A stretch of DNA of 50,302 nt from Candidatus Poribacteria bacterium (lineage in GTDB: Bacteria; Poribacteria; WGA-4E; WGA-3G). The position numbers and the translations under genes were made by a program. Positions 8,335 through 15,375 of the stretch are shown here, piece by piece. A model generated the notes under the pieces. It was not told the origin of the DNA and did not search any database. It saw only the letters and a list, made by a program, of their open reading frames with translations. Position 1 is the stretch's first letter. Every line of letters begins with the position of its first letter. Location: contig JAJDTM010000018.1 of NCBI GenBank assembly GCA_022827185.1, positions 1 through 50,302 of the forward strand, given 5' to 3'.

Positions 8335-9863
8335 ACCCGTCCCCGAACCAACCAGCCATAGGTATCGTTTACATCGTAGGTGCCGGCCCCGGCGATAAAA
8401 AACTTATTACGCTCAAAGGGGTGGAGTGCCTCCAGCGCGCCGATGTCGTCATCTACGACCTTCTGCTGAACAATGTATTGCTGGAACATTGCCCGCCGCA
8501 CACCGAAAAGATCCAAGCCCCCGATCCGAGAATCCGAGCAACCCGACAGGATGAACTCAATCGGTTATTGGTTGAGCATGCGAAAGCCGGTAAAGTCGTT
8601 GTGCGCCTCAAGGGTGGAGATCCCTATATCTTTGGACGTGGCGGTGAAGAGGCGGTCGCGCTCACCGAAGCGGGTATTCCGTTTGAGGTTGTTCCGGGAA
8701 TCACTTCTGCGATTGCTGCGTCGGCTTACGCCGGCATCCCAGTGACACATCGCGATTACGCTTCGTCGGTCGCTTTCGTTACGGGACATTCCGCTGCCTT
8801 GCGACCCGATTCAAACATTAATTGGGCACAACTTGCCACAGCAGTAGATACACTTGTTGTCTACATGGGGGTTGCACACCTCCCTCAGATTGTGGAACGC
8901 TTGATAGCATACGGGAGAGATTCACAAACACCTGTCAGTTTAGTCCGCGTCGGCACGACACCACAACAGCACGTCGTCCAAGGCACACTTGACACTATTG
9001 TTCAGCAGGTGGAGGCAGCGCAACTCAAAAGTCCCGCGGTTATCGTTGTCGGAGCGGTGAACCAGCTCCGTGAACAACTCCGATGGTTCGACACCAAACC
9101 GCTTTTCGGGAAACGCATCCTTGTTACACGCGCCCGCGCACAGGCGAGTGAATTCGCAGATCTCTTGGAAGCAAACGGTGCTGAAGTTATCCAATTCCCG
9201 ACGATAGAGATCCACCCGCTTGAGATTGACAGCGCGTATATCCGCACTATAAGCGAATACGATTGGGTTATCTTTACGAGTGTTAATGCCGTTGAAATCT
9301 TCTATGAACGTTTACGAGAGAATGGGAGGGATGTCCGAGCATTCGGTAGAAGCAAAATCTGTGCAGTGGGTCCAAAAACAGTTGAGGCACTTAACCGCAT
9401 CGGTATTCAGCCCGACTTTGTGCCAACACACGCCCGCGGCAGTGCTATTGCTGCTGATATAGAGAACGTAAGCGGGAAGAGGATCCTGCTGCCGCGCGCC
9501 AAAATCGCCACTGCCGATCTCCCAGACGGTTTACGCGAAAGAGGCGCAGTTGTCGATGACGTTCCCCTCTACGATACCGTCAAAGTGGCAAGCGGTAGCG
9601 ATAAAGGGCAAGATGAAATTGAAGCGGATCTCTTAAACGGCAGGATGGATCTCGTCACATTCACCAGCTCTTCAACAGTTACCAACTTCTTGGAGATGTT
9701 CCCTGCACACACACCTGATGTCTTGCTGGCAGATGTGCAGGTCGCGGTCATCGGTCCCACAACACAGCAAACAGCGATAGACCACGGTGTCCGCGTTGAT
9801 ATAGTTGCAAAGAAAGCATCAATAGAGAATCTTGTAGAAACTATTCTCGCGTTCACTTTGTAG
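8331..9863 (+). CDS. cobA-hemD: Uroporphyrinogen-III C-methyltransferase / uroporphyrinogen-III synthase fusion
   Basis: Residues about 10-250 are a CobA-type SAM methyltransferase: VYIVGAGPGDKKLITLKG, VVRLKGGDPYIFGRGGEEA and VPGITSAIAASAYAGIPVTH. It makes precorrin-2, the substrate of the gene at 1320. Residues about 260-510 are HemD: FGKRILVTRARAQASEFADL, FTSVNAVEIFYERL and VTFTSSSTVTNFLEMF. This part cyclises hydroxymethylbilane to uroporphyrinogen III. The fusion is common in several bacterial phyla. It overlaps hemC by 4 nt and ends at a terminator-like palindrome facing a convergent gene. Confidence 0.95.
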   Translation: MNPSPNQPAIGIVYIVGAGPGDKKLITLKGVECLQRADVVIYDLLLNNVLLEHCPPHTEKIQAPDPRIRATRQDELNRLLVEHAKAGKVVVRLKGGDPYIFGRGGEEAVALTEAGIPFEVVPGITSAIAASAYAGIPVTHRDYASSVAFVTGHSAALRPDSNINWAQLATAVDTLVVYMGVAHLPQIVERLIAYGRDSQTPVSLVRVGTTPQQHVVQGTLDTIVQQVEAAQLKSPAVIVVGAVNQLREQLRWFDTKPLFGKRILVTRARAQASEFADLLEANGAEVIQFPTIEIHPLEIDSAYIRTISEYDWVIFTSVNAVEIFYERLRENGRDVRAFGRSKICAVGPKTVEALNRIGIQPDFVPTHARGSAIAADIENVSGKRILLPRAKIATADLPDGLRERGAVVDDVPLYDTVKVASGSDKGQDEIEADLLNGRMDLVTFTSSSTVTNFLEMFPAHTPDVLLADVQVAVIGPTTQQTAIDHGVRVDIVAKKASIENLVETILAFTL

Positions 9864-9865
9864 GA

Positions 9866-9880
9866 GGGGTTTATAACCCC
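9866..9880. terminator. Palindrome between convergent genes
   Basis: GGGGTT-TAT-AACCCC begins 3 nt after the cobA-hemD stop and ends 10 nt before the stop of the opposite gene. The position suggests a shared bidirectional terminator. A T-tract is lacking, so the call is tentative. Confidence 0.5.
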
Positions 9881-9890
9881 GAAACCTTAT

Positions 9891-11390
9891 CTATCCAAAA
9901 ATCGGAAAAACATAAGGCACAAGCACTTTTTGCCAGACAGTAACTGTCCCGAAAATCGAATAGAACCCTGCACACAACACCAACCCAATCTGTTTCCACA
10001 TAGGGGGCTGTATCTCCGGTGGTAAGAATTTCCGGTTGACGTAAAGCGTATGGAGCGCAGTAATCACCAATAGATAGCCACCAATCGTTGCCGATACCAA
10101 GATCATAAAGAACGGCTTGGCGAGATACATCGCGATCACACCCCACAGGATATAAATACCGAGAATCGGATAATAGATCCATTTCGCGTTGCTCTCACCG
10201 AGTTTTCTCGCACGCTTCAAGCCTGTCCATATAATATCCGTATAGGTGCGAGGCACCCCGTCCACACCGCCGAGTTGGGTCGAGAACAGCACCCAGAAAC
10301 CGCAGAGCAGTGTGAGATACCACATCACTCTACCGCCCTTTGCTGCGAGTCCATCCGCTTGGAATCCTGCTGCCGACCACTGGTCCATCTCCTGTCCAGC
10401 AGGCACAAAGGCTATCGTGAGCATCGCAGGTAGCGCGATACCGACGAAACATCCGAGCATCCAGATACCGTACTGCTCAAATCGGACGTATTTCCACCAC
10501 TCCTTGAACCGTTTGAGGTTTTCTGGTGAAATGCGAAACACCTTGCCCCAGTGTGAAAGCGTTACATTCTGTCCACCGATCATTGATGGAATCGCGCCGA
10601 CGAGGCTGCTCATGCCCCATCCTTTATCGCGCACGTAATTGGTGATCGTGACATTACCTAAGCCACCACTCCCAGCGTAAGCCGCAAAGGCTCCAAGCAA
10701 CAACCAATCGACCTGTTGTCCACCCTGTCCTTGAGACTGAAGTGCCTCGAAACCGAGGAACCCTTTGATAGTCGTCCACCACACGCTTGGCGGCACCATA
10801 AACAGATCAATGATAACAAGGTAACTGATAATCCAGATGACCATGAAGAGTTGCACTTTTTCAAGGGCGTTATAAATCTTCCCACCGAATAACACAATCC
10901 CCAAGCAAGCGAAAAAAATAAAATATGCAAAGATTCTCACCGTCCCGCCATCTGCCTCTTGCGGCATATAGCCGAGCCACGCCGCAGCAAGTGCCGTCGC
11001 AGCTGTCATCGCCCAGCCGGGCCAAATCCCGAAAAAGTTAATACCCGAATAGAAAGATGCCCAAAAAGGGGCACCCGGCTTGCAGCGCATGTAGCCACTC
11101 AACATCGGTTCGCCGGTATAAAGTGTATAGCGAATCGCCTCTGTATTGAGAATTACCTGAAGCAGGATAGCAACCGTTGCTACCCAGAGCAACGTCCCTC
11201 CGTATTGGGCAGTAATTGCGGGACCGAGGAGCCACTCGCCACTGCCGATTGAGCCACCTAACGCGATAATCCCTGGACCTAAGATGCTTCGGAACGCTTT
11301 TCCAAATTGATATTTCGGTGGTTCGGGGAGGTCGGTTACATCCCAATCGGGAAGCGCACCACCCGCTACAGTTTCATTAGTATCTGCCAT
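9891..11390 (-). CDS. Nramp-like multi-pass transporter lacking the DPGN metal motif
   Basis: The 499-residue protein has at least eleven hydrophobic helices and an Nramp-like first helix, ILGPGIIALGGSIGSGEW near residue 37. In metal-transporting Nramps this helix carries DPGN, whose Asp and Asn bind Mn2+ or Fe2+. Here the place reads GSGE, so the usual metal site is absent and the substrate is uncertain. AAGGGG precedes the ATG at 11390. The start is 20 nt from the stop of the Ldh2 gene upstream, so the two probably form one minus-strand operon. Confidence 0.75.
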   Translation of the reverse strand: MADTNETVAGGALPDWDVTDLPEPPKYQFGKAFRSILGPGIIALGGSIGSGEWLLGPAITAQYGGTLLWVATVAILLQVILNTEAIRYTLYTGEPMLSGYMRCKPGAPFWASFYSGINFFGIWPGWAMTAATALAAAWLGYMPQEADGGTVRIFAYFIFFACLGIVLFGGKIYNALEKVQLFMVIWIISYLVIIDLFMVPPSVWWTTIKGFLGFEALQSQGQGGQQVDWLLLGAFAAYAGSGGLGNVTITNYVRDKGWGMSSLVGAIPSMIGGQNVTLSHWGKVFRISPENLKRFKEWWKYVRFEQYGIWMLGCFVGIALPAMLTIAFVPAGQEMDQWSAAGFQADGLAAKGGRVMWYLTLLCGFWVLFSTQLGGVDGVPRTYTDIIWTGLKRARKLGESNAKWIYYPILGIYILWGVIAMYLAKPFFMILVSATIGGYLLVITALHTLYVNRKFLPPEIQPPMWKQIGLVLCAGFYSIFGTVTVWQKVLVPYVFPIFG

Positions 11391-11410
11391 ATTTTACCCC
11401 TTATTGCTTG

Positions 11411-12445
11411 CTACTCTTGCCAGTCCCAACAGATCGAGACATCAAGTTTCTCGGCGATGCCAGCGAGACCTCGTAAATGATCTACATGGATCGGAATGCC
11501 GTTTGCAAGGTAATTGTCGTAGTGATTCCACTCGATTTCACCGGGAAGGTATGCCTGTTCCACGCCTTCTGCCGTTTTCGAGGCGTGTATCTTGCCAATA
11601 CCTTGCTGAATCTCTTCAACATAGCCATCATAATCGGTGAAACTCGCAATGTTCAGCGCGAAGAAGAAATGCTCAGATGGATCGTCAGATTTGTTGCACG
11701 CCATCAAACCGCCGCTCAGCGGACCAGCGAGAATCCCCATGATGAATGCCAAGCCGTAACCACGGGGTCCCGCTGCGGGTGCTAAGAACCGCCCTTTATC
11801 CGGATCGCTGGTCGGTTGTCCTGTATCGTCTATGAGCCACCCTTCGGGAATCGGTTTACCGTACATCCGCAGCGTGCCGATCTTTCCCCATGCGGAAACA
11901 CCACACGCCATATCCAGCACAATCGGATGTCCGCCACCAGTGGGTAGCGCGTAACTCATGGCATTGTTGGCGACCACAGCCTCCGCACCGCCGGGCGCAA
12001 CAATAGAAGCACCACCTGTGTTCGTCGTCGAGAACCCGACCATCTGATTTGATGCCGCCATGATTGCGTAGCACGCAGCTGCACCGAAATGTCCCGCATT
12101 ACGGACACCTGCCGCTGCAATACCGGTCGTCTTTGCTTTCTCTATCGCTGTCTCCATCGCGAATGCGCTTGCCAGATGCCCAATGCCGTTATCTCCGTCA
12201 ACGACAACGAAACTCGGGCCTTCCGTCACAATGCGGAGTTCGGGTTTAGGGTTCATCTTGCCATTAAGCACAAGGTTGAGATAACCCGGTAAAGCGCGGG
12301 TACCGTGTGAATGCACACCCCGCAAATCAGTCTGTACCTGAAGTGTCGCCATCTGTTCAGCGTCTTCCGAGCGTAGTCCCGCCTTTTCGCAAAGCACCCG
12401 AGCGAAATCGTGTAACCTCGCTGAATCTACTACAATTTCCTGCAT
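11411..12445 (-). CDS. Ldh2/malate-lactate dehydrogenase family NAD(P)-dependent oxidoreductase
   Basis: The 344-residue protein belongs to the MDH/LDH2 family (YlbC, YiaK, sulfolactate and ureidoglycolate dehydrogenases). RGVHSHGTRALPGYL near residue 43 holds the conserved HSHG catalytic region. AAGVRNAGHFGAAACYA near 109 and VLDMACGVSAWGKI near 177 are family blocks. It should interconvert a 2-hydroxyacid and a 2-oxoacid with NAD(P); the substrate is unknown. The ATG at 12445 is preferred over 12463 because GGAGAG (12452-12457 on the minus strand) lies 6 nt before it. A good minus-strand promoter lies beyond an intervening MITE-like element. Confidence 0.88.
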   Translation of the reverse strand: MQEIVVDSARLHDFARVLCEKAGLRSEDAEQMATLQVQTDLRGVHSHGTRALPGYLNLVLNGKMNPKPELRIVTEGPSFVVVDGDNGIGHLASAFAMETAIEKAKTTGIAAAGVRNAGHFGAAACYAIMAASNQMVGFSTTNTGGASIVAPGGAEAVVANNAMSYALPTGGGHPIVLDMACGVSAWGKIGTLRMYGKPIPEGWLIDDTGQPTSDPDKGRFLAPAAGPRGYGLAFIMGILAGPLSGGLMACNKSDDPSEHFFFALNIASFTDYDGYVEEIQQGIGKIHASKTAEGVEQAYLPGEIEWNHYDNYLANGIPIHVDHLRGLAGIAEKLDVSICWDWQE

Positions 12446-12467
12446 ACCGTTCTCTCCAAACATGAAT

Positions 12468-12601
12468 AGGACTTACGCAGCCCCCACTGCAGGCAAGGTT
12501 TCAAACCCTGAAGAAATACTTTCTTCGCATTGGATTTTAGCGTTTGCAAAAACCCTGCAGTGCGTCGGACATCCGTTATCATGGAAAAATGCGTAAGTCC
12601 T
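12468..12601. mobile_element. MITE-like palindromic element, copy 2 (Ldh2 leader)
   Basis: AGGACTTACGCA (12468-12479) and TGCGTAAGTCCT (12590-12601) are perfect terminal inverted repeats matching copy 1. The interior is longer (134 bp in all), and the core hairpin seen in copies 1 and 3 is degraded. It lies between the Ldh2 promoter and ribosome binding site. Confidence 0.8.
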
Positions 12602-12617
12602 GATGAATTCACTGCGT

Positions 12618-12646
12618 ATTTTAGCAGAGGTGGGTTTCCATATCAA
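12618..12646 (-). promoter_or_regulatory. Promoter for the Ldh2-Nramp operon
   Basis: On the minus strand TTGATA (12646-12641), 17 nt and TAAAAT (12623-12618) form a near-consensus promoter. Transcription would begin near 12611, about 10 nt before the MITE-like element. Confidence 0.7.
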
Positions 12647-12685
12647 GCATAATCAAGATTTTTCAATTGACCCCCAACGTTTACT

Positions 12686-12715
12686 TGGACAAACCTATCC
12701 GATTAACGTTAAAAT
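12686..12715 (+). promoter_or_regulatory. Candidate promoter for the lipoprotein gene
   Basis: TGGACA (12686-12691), 18 nt and TAAAAT (12710-12715) lie just upstream of GGAGGG and the ATG at 12748. The site is divergent from the Ldh2 promoter. Confidence 0.5.
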
Positions 12716-12747
12716 TTACGGAAAAAAAGAAGATGGAGGGAATACAC

Positions 12748-13290
12748 ATGCGTCAACACAATACCTTCCAAACCGACACAAAAACACATTTCTTGCCTTT
12801 TATGCTGATGTTCACTTGTCTGATGCTTTCTTCGTGCGCGAACAATCCGTTACAACCCGTCAGTAGCGAAAAGGAACAACAGATAAAAGCGGAACTGAAT
12901 GATCGCTCATTCCGCCAATTTGATCCTTCTAAGGATGCTAACAAGAGAAAAGGCGTTATCCTTGACTTCTTTAACGGTGTCAGTCTCTGGGCACAATATG
13001 CTGAAGGTCCGTATGCCCTTAACGAGTGGGAAATTTTAGCGGACGATTACCGTATTGAAAAGGCTGGCTCGGAATACAGGCTTTATTTTCAGGCACCACG
13101 TTCCCAACAAATACTCCCCACACAGTGCGACAATTGCATTGAAACTTCGGGCATCTCCATTTCGATCCAGAACCTTTTCGATAGCGAAAAGATAAGGTTC
13201 AAATTGAATATCGGCGACGGCGATTACCCACCGCCGTTCCCTATCTTTGAATCGTGGACGAAGTTTAATGAAGATGAGTATTTTGATTGA
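12748..13290 (+). CDS. Uncharacterised lipoprotein
   Basis: The 180-residue product starts at the ATG with GGAGGG 7 nt upstream (12735-12740). An in-frame ATG at 12667 has no such support and lies upstream of the candidate promoter. The N-terminus has a hydrophobic stretch, LPFMLMFTCLMLSSC, whose LSSC is a lipobox, with Cys near residue 30. The mature protein is therefore probably lipid-anchored, beginning CANNPLQPV. The rest is mixed and aromatic (for example QFDPSKDANKRKG, LWAQYAEGPYAL and GDGDYPPPFPIF) and matches no family I can name. It stands alone between Ldh2 and the antitoxin gene. Confidence 0.75.
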   Translation: MRQHNTFQTDTKTHFLPFMLMFTCLMLSSCANNPLQPVSSEKEQQIKAELNDRSFRQFDPSKDANKRKGVILDFFNGVSLWAQYAEGPYALNEWEILADDYRIEKAGSEYRLYFQAPRSQQILPTQCDNCIETSGISISIQNLFDSEKIRFKLNIGDGDYPPPFPIFESWTKFNEDEYFD

Positions 13291-13381
13291 GTTGTTGAAC
13301 TGTTGCGTTCCGTATAAGAAATTTCAGGATCAAAAAATGGACAATTGAATGTCTCTGGACGCATTGCAAAAGATGTGGTAG

Positions 13382-13405
13382 ACATTCCAAAGAATGTGGT
13401 ATAAT
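13382..13405 (+). promoter_or_regulatory. Extended -10 promoter with overlapping palindromic operator
   Basis: TGG-TATAAT (13397-13405) is an extended -10 element. Directly upstream, ACATTC-CAAA-GAATGT (13382-13397) is a palindrome that abuts and partly overlaps it. This is where an autoregulating antitoxin would bind. The TGTGGTA sequence is repeated near 13374 and 13395. Confidence 0.6.
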
Positions 13406-13442
13406 AATGACTGAAAGTGGTACTTGGAAAGGAGATTGACCT

Positions 13443-13862
13443 ATGAGTAAAACAATTTCATTGGACCAACTTCCACGTCAAATTGAAAACTTACTGCGGG
13501 CAAGTTGGGAAGGCCATGAAAGTCTTGTCCTTGAACATAATGGAAAGCCTGTAGCAGCGATTGTTCCGATGGATGAGTATCGCAGATGGTATCCAGATGA
13601 AAGTGAAAACGCTTTCGACTACGAACTTCCTACCAGTCTGCTTGAGGCATATCATAAATTGTTAGATAAGAAGTTCTCTACCGGCTTAACACCTCAAGAG
13701 GAAGTTGAGTTAACTCAGTTGGACCGGCAGCTTAACGACGCAGAAGCAGCACAACCGCTCATACAATCGATGCAGAAGCGTGCGGCTTTGCGAGATGAAA
13801 ATTGGAAACAGAGATTTGAGGAAGTTCTTACCAAACTGCGTGAATTAAAGGAATTGATGTGA
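13443..13862 (+). CDS. Phd/YefM-like antitoxin domain protein without an adjacent toxin
   Basis: Residues 1-50 fit the Phd/YefM DNA-binding antitoxin fold: SLDQLPRQIENLLRASWEG, ESLVLEHNGKPVAAIVPMDEY. The other 90 residues are mainly helical and charged. They include LTPQEEVELTQLDRQLNDAEAA, similar to helices that follow such domains in some solitary members. The protein is 139 residues, longer than a usual antitoxin (about 80). AAAGGAG precedes the ATG. No toxin gene (RelE, Doc or PIN) follows; the next 300 nt are repeats. It may be an orphan antitoxin or a regulator. Confidence 0.7.
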   Translation: MSKTISLDQLPRQIENLLRASWEGHESLVLEHNGKPVAAIVPMDEYRRWYPDESENAFDYELPTSLLEAYHKLLDKKFSTGLTPQEEVELTQLDRQLNDAEAAQPLIQSMQKRAALRDENWKQRFEEVLTKLRELKELM

Positions 13863-13878
13863 ACCAAAGAACATCTCC

Positions 13879-13992
13879 TCTAAACTGAGGGATGGTTTGT
13901 AGTAGGGCAATTCATTGCCCGTTCCCACGTGCGATAAATCGCACTACTACGAACCGAGTTTACCCTTCATCTTAACGTTGAAAGACTACTAG
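13879..13992. repeat. Structured 114-bp repeat, unit 1
   Basis: An outer stem GGTTTGTAGTA (13894-13904) / TACTACGAACC (13945-13955) encloses two perfect hairpins: GGGCAAT-TC-ATTGCCC (13905-13920) and GTGCGAT-AA-ATCGCAC (13929-13944). This would fold as a three-way junction. Unit 2 at 14005 differs at only two positions by eye. Confidence 0.85.
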
Positions 13993-14004
13993 TAGTCTGT
14001 CACA

Positions 14005-14118
14005 TCTAAACTGAGAGATGGTTTGTAGTAGGGCAATTCATTGCCCGTTCCTACGTGCGATAAATCGCACTACTACGAACCGAGTTTACCCTTCATCTTA
14101 ACGTTGAAAGACTACTAG
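14005..14118. repeat. Structured 114-bp repeat, unit 2
   Basis: This is a direct copy of the unit at 13879, 126 nt downstream, separated from it by a 12-nt spacer. Both differences lie outside the paired arms. The interval from the antitoxin stop to 14181 holds no gene other than these repeats. Confidence 0.85.
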
Positions 14119-14181
14119 ACTTCAATCAAGACCTTTTCAAGTGCCATTTCAGGCTAAAATTGGCGGTGGAGGATAAAAACC

Positions 14182-14265
14182 ATGTTCCGAAAGGGATTAT
14201 CGTTCGCCGTTTTTTTCTTTGTCGTTTTGGTTAGCGTTGCATCGGAGGAAGGCAAAAATGAATAA
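14182..14265 (+). CDS. 27-residue hydrophobic peptide overlapping comEA-like start
   Basis: An ATG preceded by GGTGGAGGA (14164-14172) opens a 27-codon frame. It encodes a Met-Phe-Arg-Lys start, a hydrophobic run of about 14 residues (FAVFFFVVLVSVA) and a short charged tail. It resembles a signal peptide or a single membrane helix. Its last codons contain the ribosome binding site (CGGAGGAA) and the start codon of the next gene, so translation of the two may be coupled. It may be a leader peptide or a remnant of a secreted protein. The evidence is only the strong ribosome binding site and composition. Confidence 0.4.
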   Translation: MFRKGLSFAVFFFVVLVSVASEEGKNE

Positions 14266-14656
14266 CGTAGAGAACACCGTTGAACGCCATTATTGGAGAG
14301 CCGTTACTTTTCTTGTGATCCTGATTTTAGCGGGGGCAGGCTTTTGGGGGGTCCGGCGGTTCGCGCCCGCGGTGTTCCTCGGAAAACCGGACCTGATCGC
14401 TGTACCGAATGACGAACATCCTCAAAATCGAACGTCAAAGCAGGCAGTCGCAAACAAACCAACACTTCTTAACATCAATACCGCTTCTGTAGCGGAACTC
14501 CAAACCCTCCCGTACATCGGTGAAGCGACAGCACAGCGGATTATCGACTACCGGACACAACACGGTGACTTCGCCAATGTGGATGCCCTCCAGAACGTCA
14601 AAGGTATCGGTTCAAAGACACTGGAGAAATTGAGACCCTTCGTTGATGCCAAGTAG
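14258..14656 (+). CDS. ComEA-like helix-hairpin-helix protein
   Basis: The 132-residue protein has one N-terminal membrane helix (WRAVTFLVILILAGAGFWGV, about residues 11-30), a short linker, and a C-terminal HhH module. LNINTASVAELQTLPYIGEA and ALQNVKGIGSKTLEKLRPF are the two hairpins that bind double-stranded DNA non-specifically. This is the layout of ComEA, the membrane-anchored DNA receptor of natural transformation, but other anchored HhH proteins exist. GGAGGAA (14244-14250) lies 7 nt before the ATG. An earlier in-frame start at 14219 is less likely. No other com gene is nearby. Confidence 0.85.
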   Translation: MNNVENTVERHYWRAVTFLVILILAGAGFWGVRRFAPAVFLGKPDLIAVPNDEHPQNRTSKQAVANKPTLLNINTASVAELQTLPYIGEATAQRIIDYRTQHGDFANVDALQNVKGIGSKTLEKLRPFVDAK

Positions 14657-14663
14657 TTAAATC

Positions 14664-14742
14664 GGGACTTACACATTTTTCCATGATAACTTACCTATTA
14701 AGTACTGCAGGCGGGGTTTCAAACCCCGCCTGCAAGGGAATC
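14664..14742. mobile_element. Decayed MITE-like copy 3
   Basis: GGGACTTACACATTTTTCCA (14664-14683) matches one end of the 5902 and 12468 elements. TGCAGGCGGGGTTT-C-AAACCCCGCCTGCA (14706-14734) is identical to the core hairpin of copy 1. The far inverted repeat is missing. It lies between two convergent genes and could serve as a terminator. Confidence 0.65.
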
Positions 14743-14753
14743 TATGGAAGTAA

Positions 14754-15329
14754 CTAAACGTCGATCCTATCGGTCTCTGTAAAGATGTGCTGGACTGGTA
14801 CATCCCACGCTTGTGGGAACGTGTCTTCCACAACCTGTATCTGATACGCCAGTCCAATAGGGATAGCGTGCGGACACTCCGTAAGAAATCTGTCGTAGAA
14901 ACCCTTACCGTATCCGAGACGATACCCTTTGCAATCGAAGGCGATGCCGGGAACAATGATGAGTTGAAGCTTCACGATGGGAAAAATGGGGCAGGCATTG
15001 TTAGGTTCCAACATACCGTAGCGATGGCGGACCAACTCGGTTTTTGATCCCTGAATTCGCCGTGGTATAAGCCTGTTCTGATCTGTATCCACGACAGGCG
15101 CGCAGACCTGTTTTCCTGCATCGAGTAATTTTTCAAGGAGATCTTGGGTTTCAACTTCGCTCCGCATACTCAGGTAGAGCATCACAGCATCAAAACCTGC
15201 ACTTTGTATCCAACGCACGACGGAATCGGCAATCTGTTGGCTGAATGGCGTACGGACCTCTGGTACGAGTCCGTCTCGCTGGCGAAGCGTTTCAGTGCGG
15301 ACGCGTTCCCGTTTATATCGATGGATCAT
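14754..15329 (-). CDS. 5-formyltetrahydrofolate cyclo-ligase
   Basis: The 191-residue protein has the family ending GIAFDCKGYRLGYGKGFYDR near residue 130, whose GYGKGFYDR binds ATP and folate. SMRSEVETQDLLEKLL near residue 54 is the substrate region. The enzyme converts 5-formyl-THF to 5,10-methenyl-THF with ATP in the cytoplasm. The N-terminus begins IHRYKRERVRTETLRQRDGL, the usual basic helix. It is 46 nt downstream of the NtrC-like regulator and could share its transcript. Confidence 0.92.
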   Translation of the reverse strand: MIHRYKRERVRTETLRQRDGLVPEVRTPFSQQIADSVVRWIQSAGFDAVMLYLSMRSEVETQDLLEKLLDAGKQVCAPVVDTDQNRLIPRRIQGSKTELVRHRYGMLEPNNACPIFPIVKLQLIIVPGIAFDCKGYRLGYGKGFYDRFLTECPHAIPIGLAYQIQVVEDTFPQAWDVPVQHIFTETDRIDV

Positions 15330-15375
15330 CCGGATGCTCCGTTTCTTCTCCAGCCTTAGATGAAGTGAGGAGAAA

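Noticed and set aside
12603..12866. 87-codon frame starting at the end of MITE copy 2
   Set aside because: It overlaps the lipoprotein gene in another frame, has no ribosome binding site and covers the divergent promoters.
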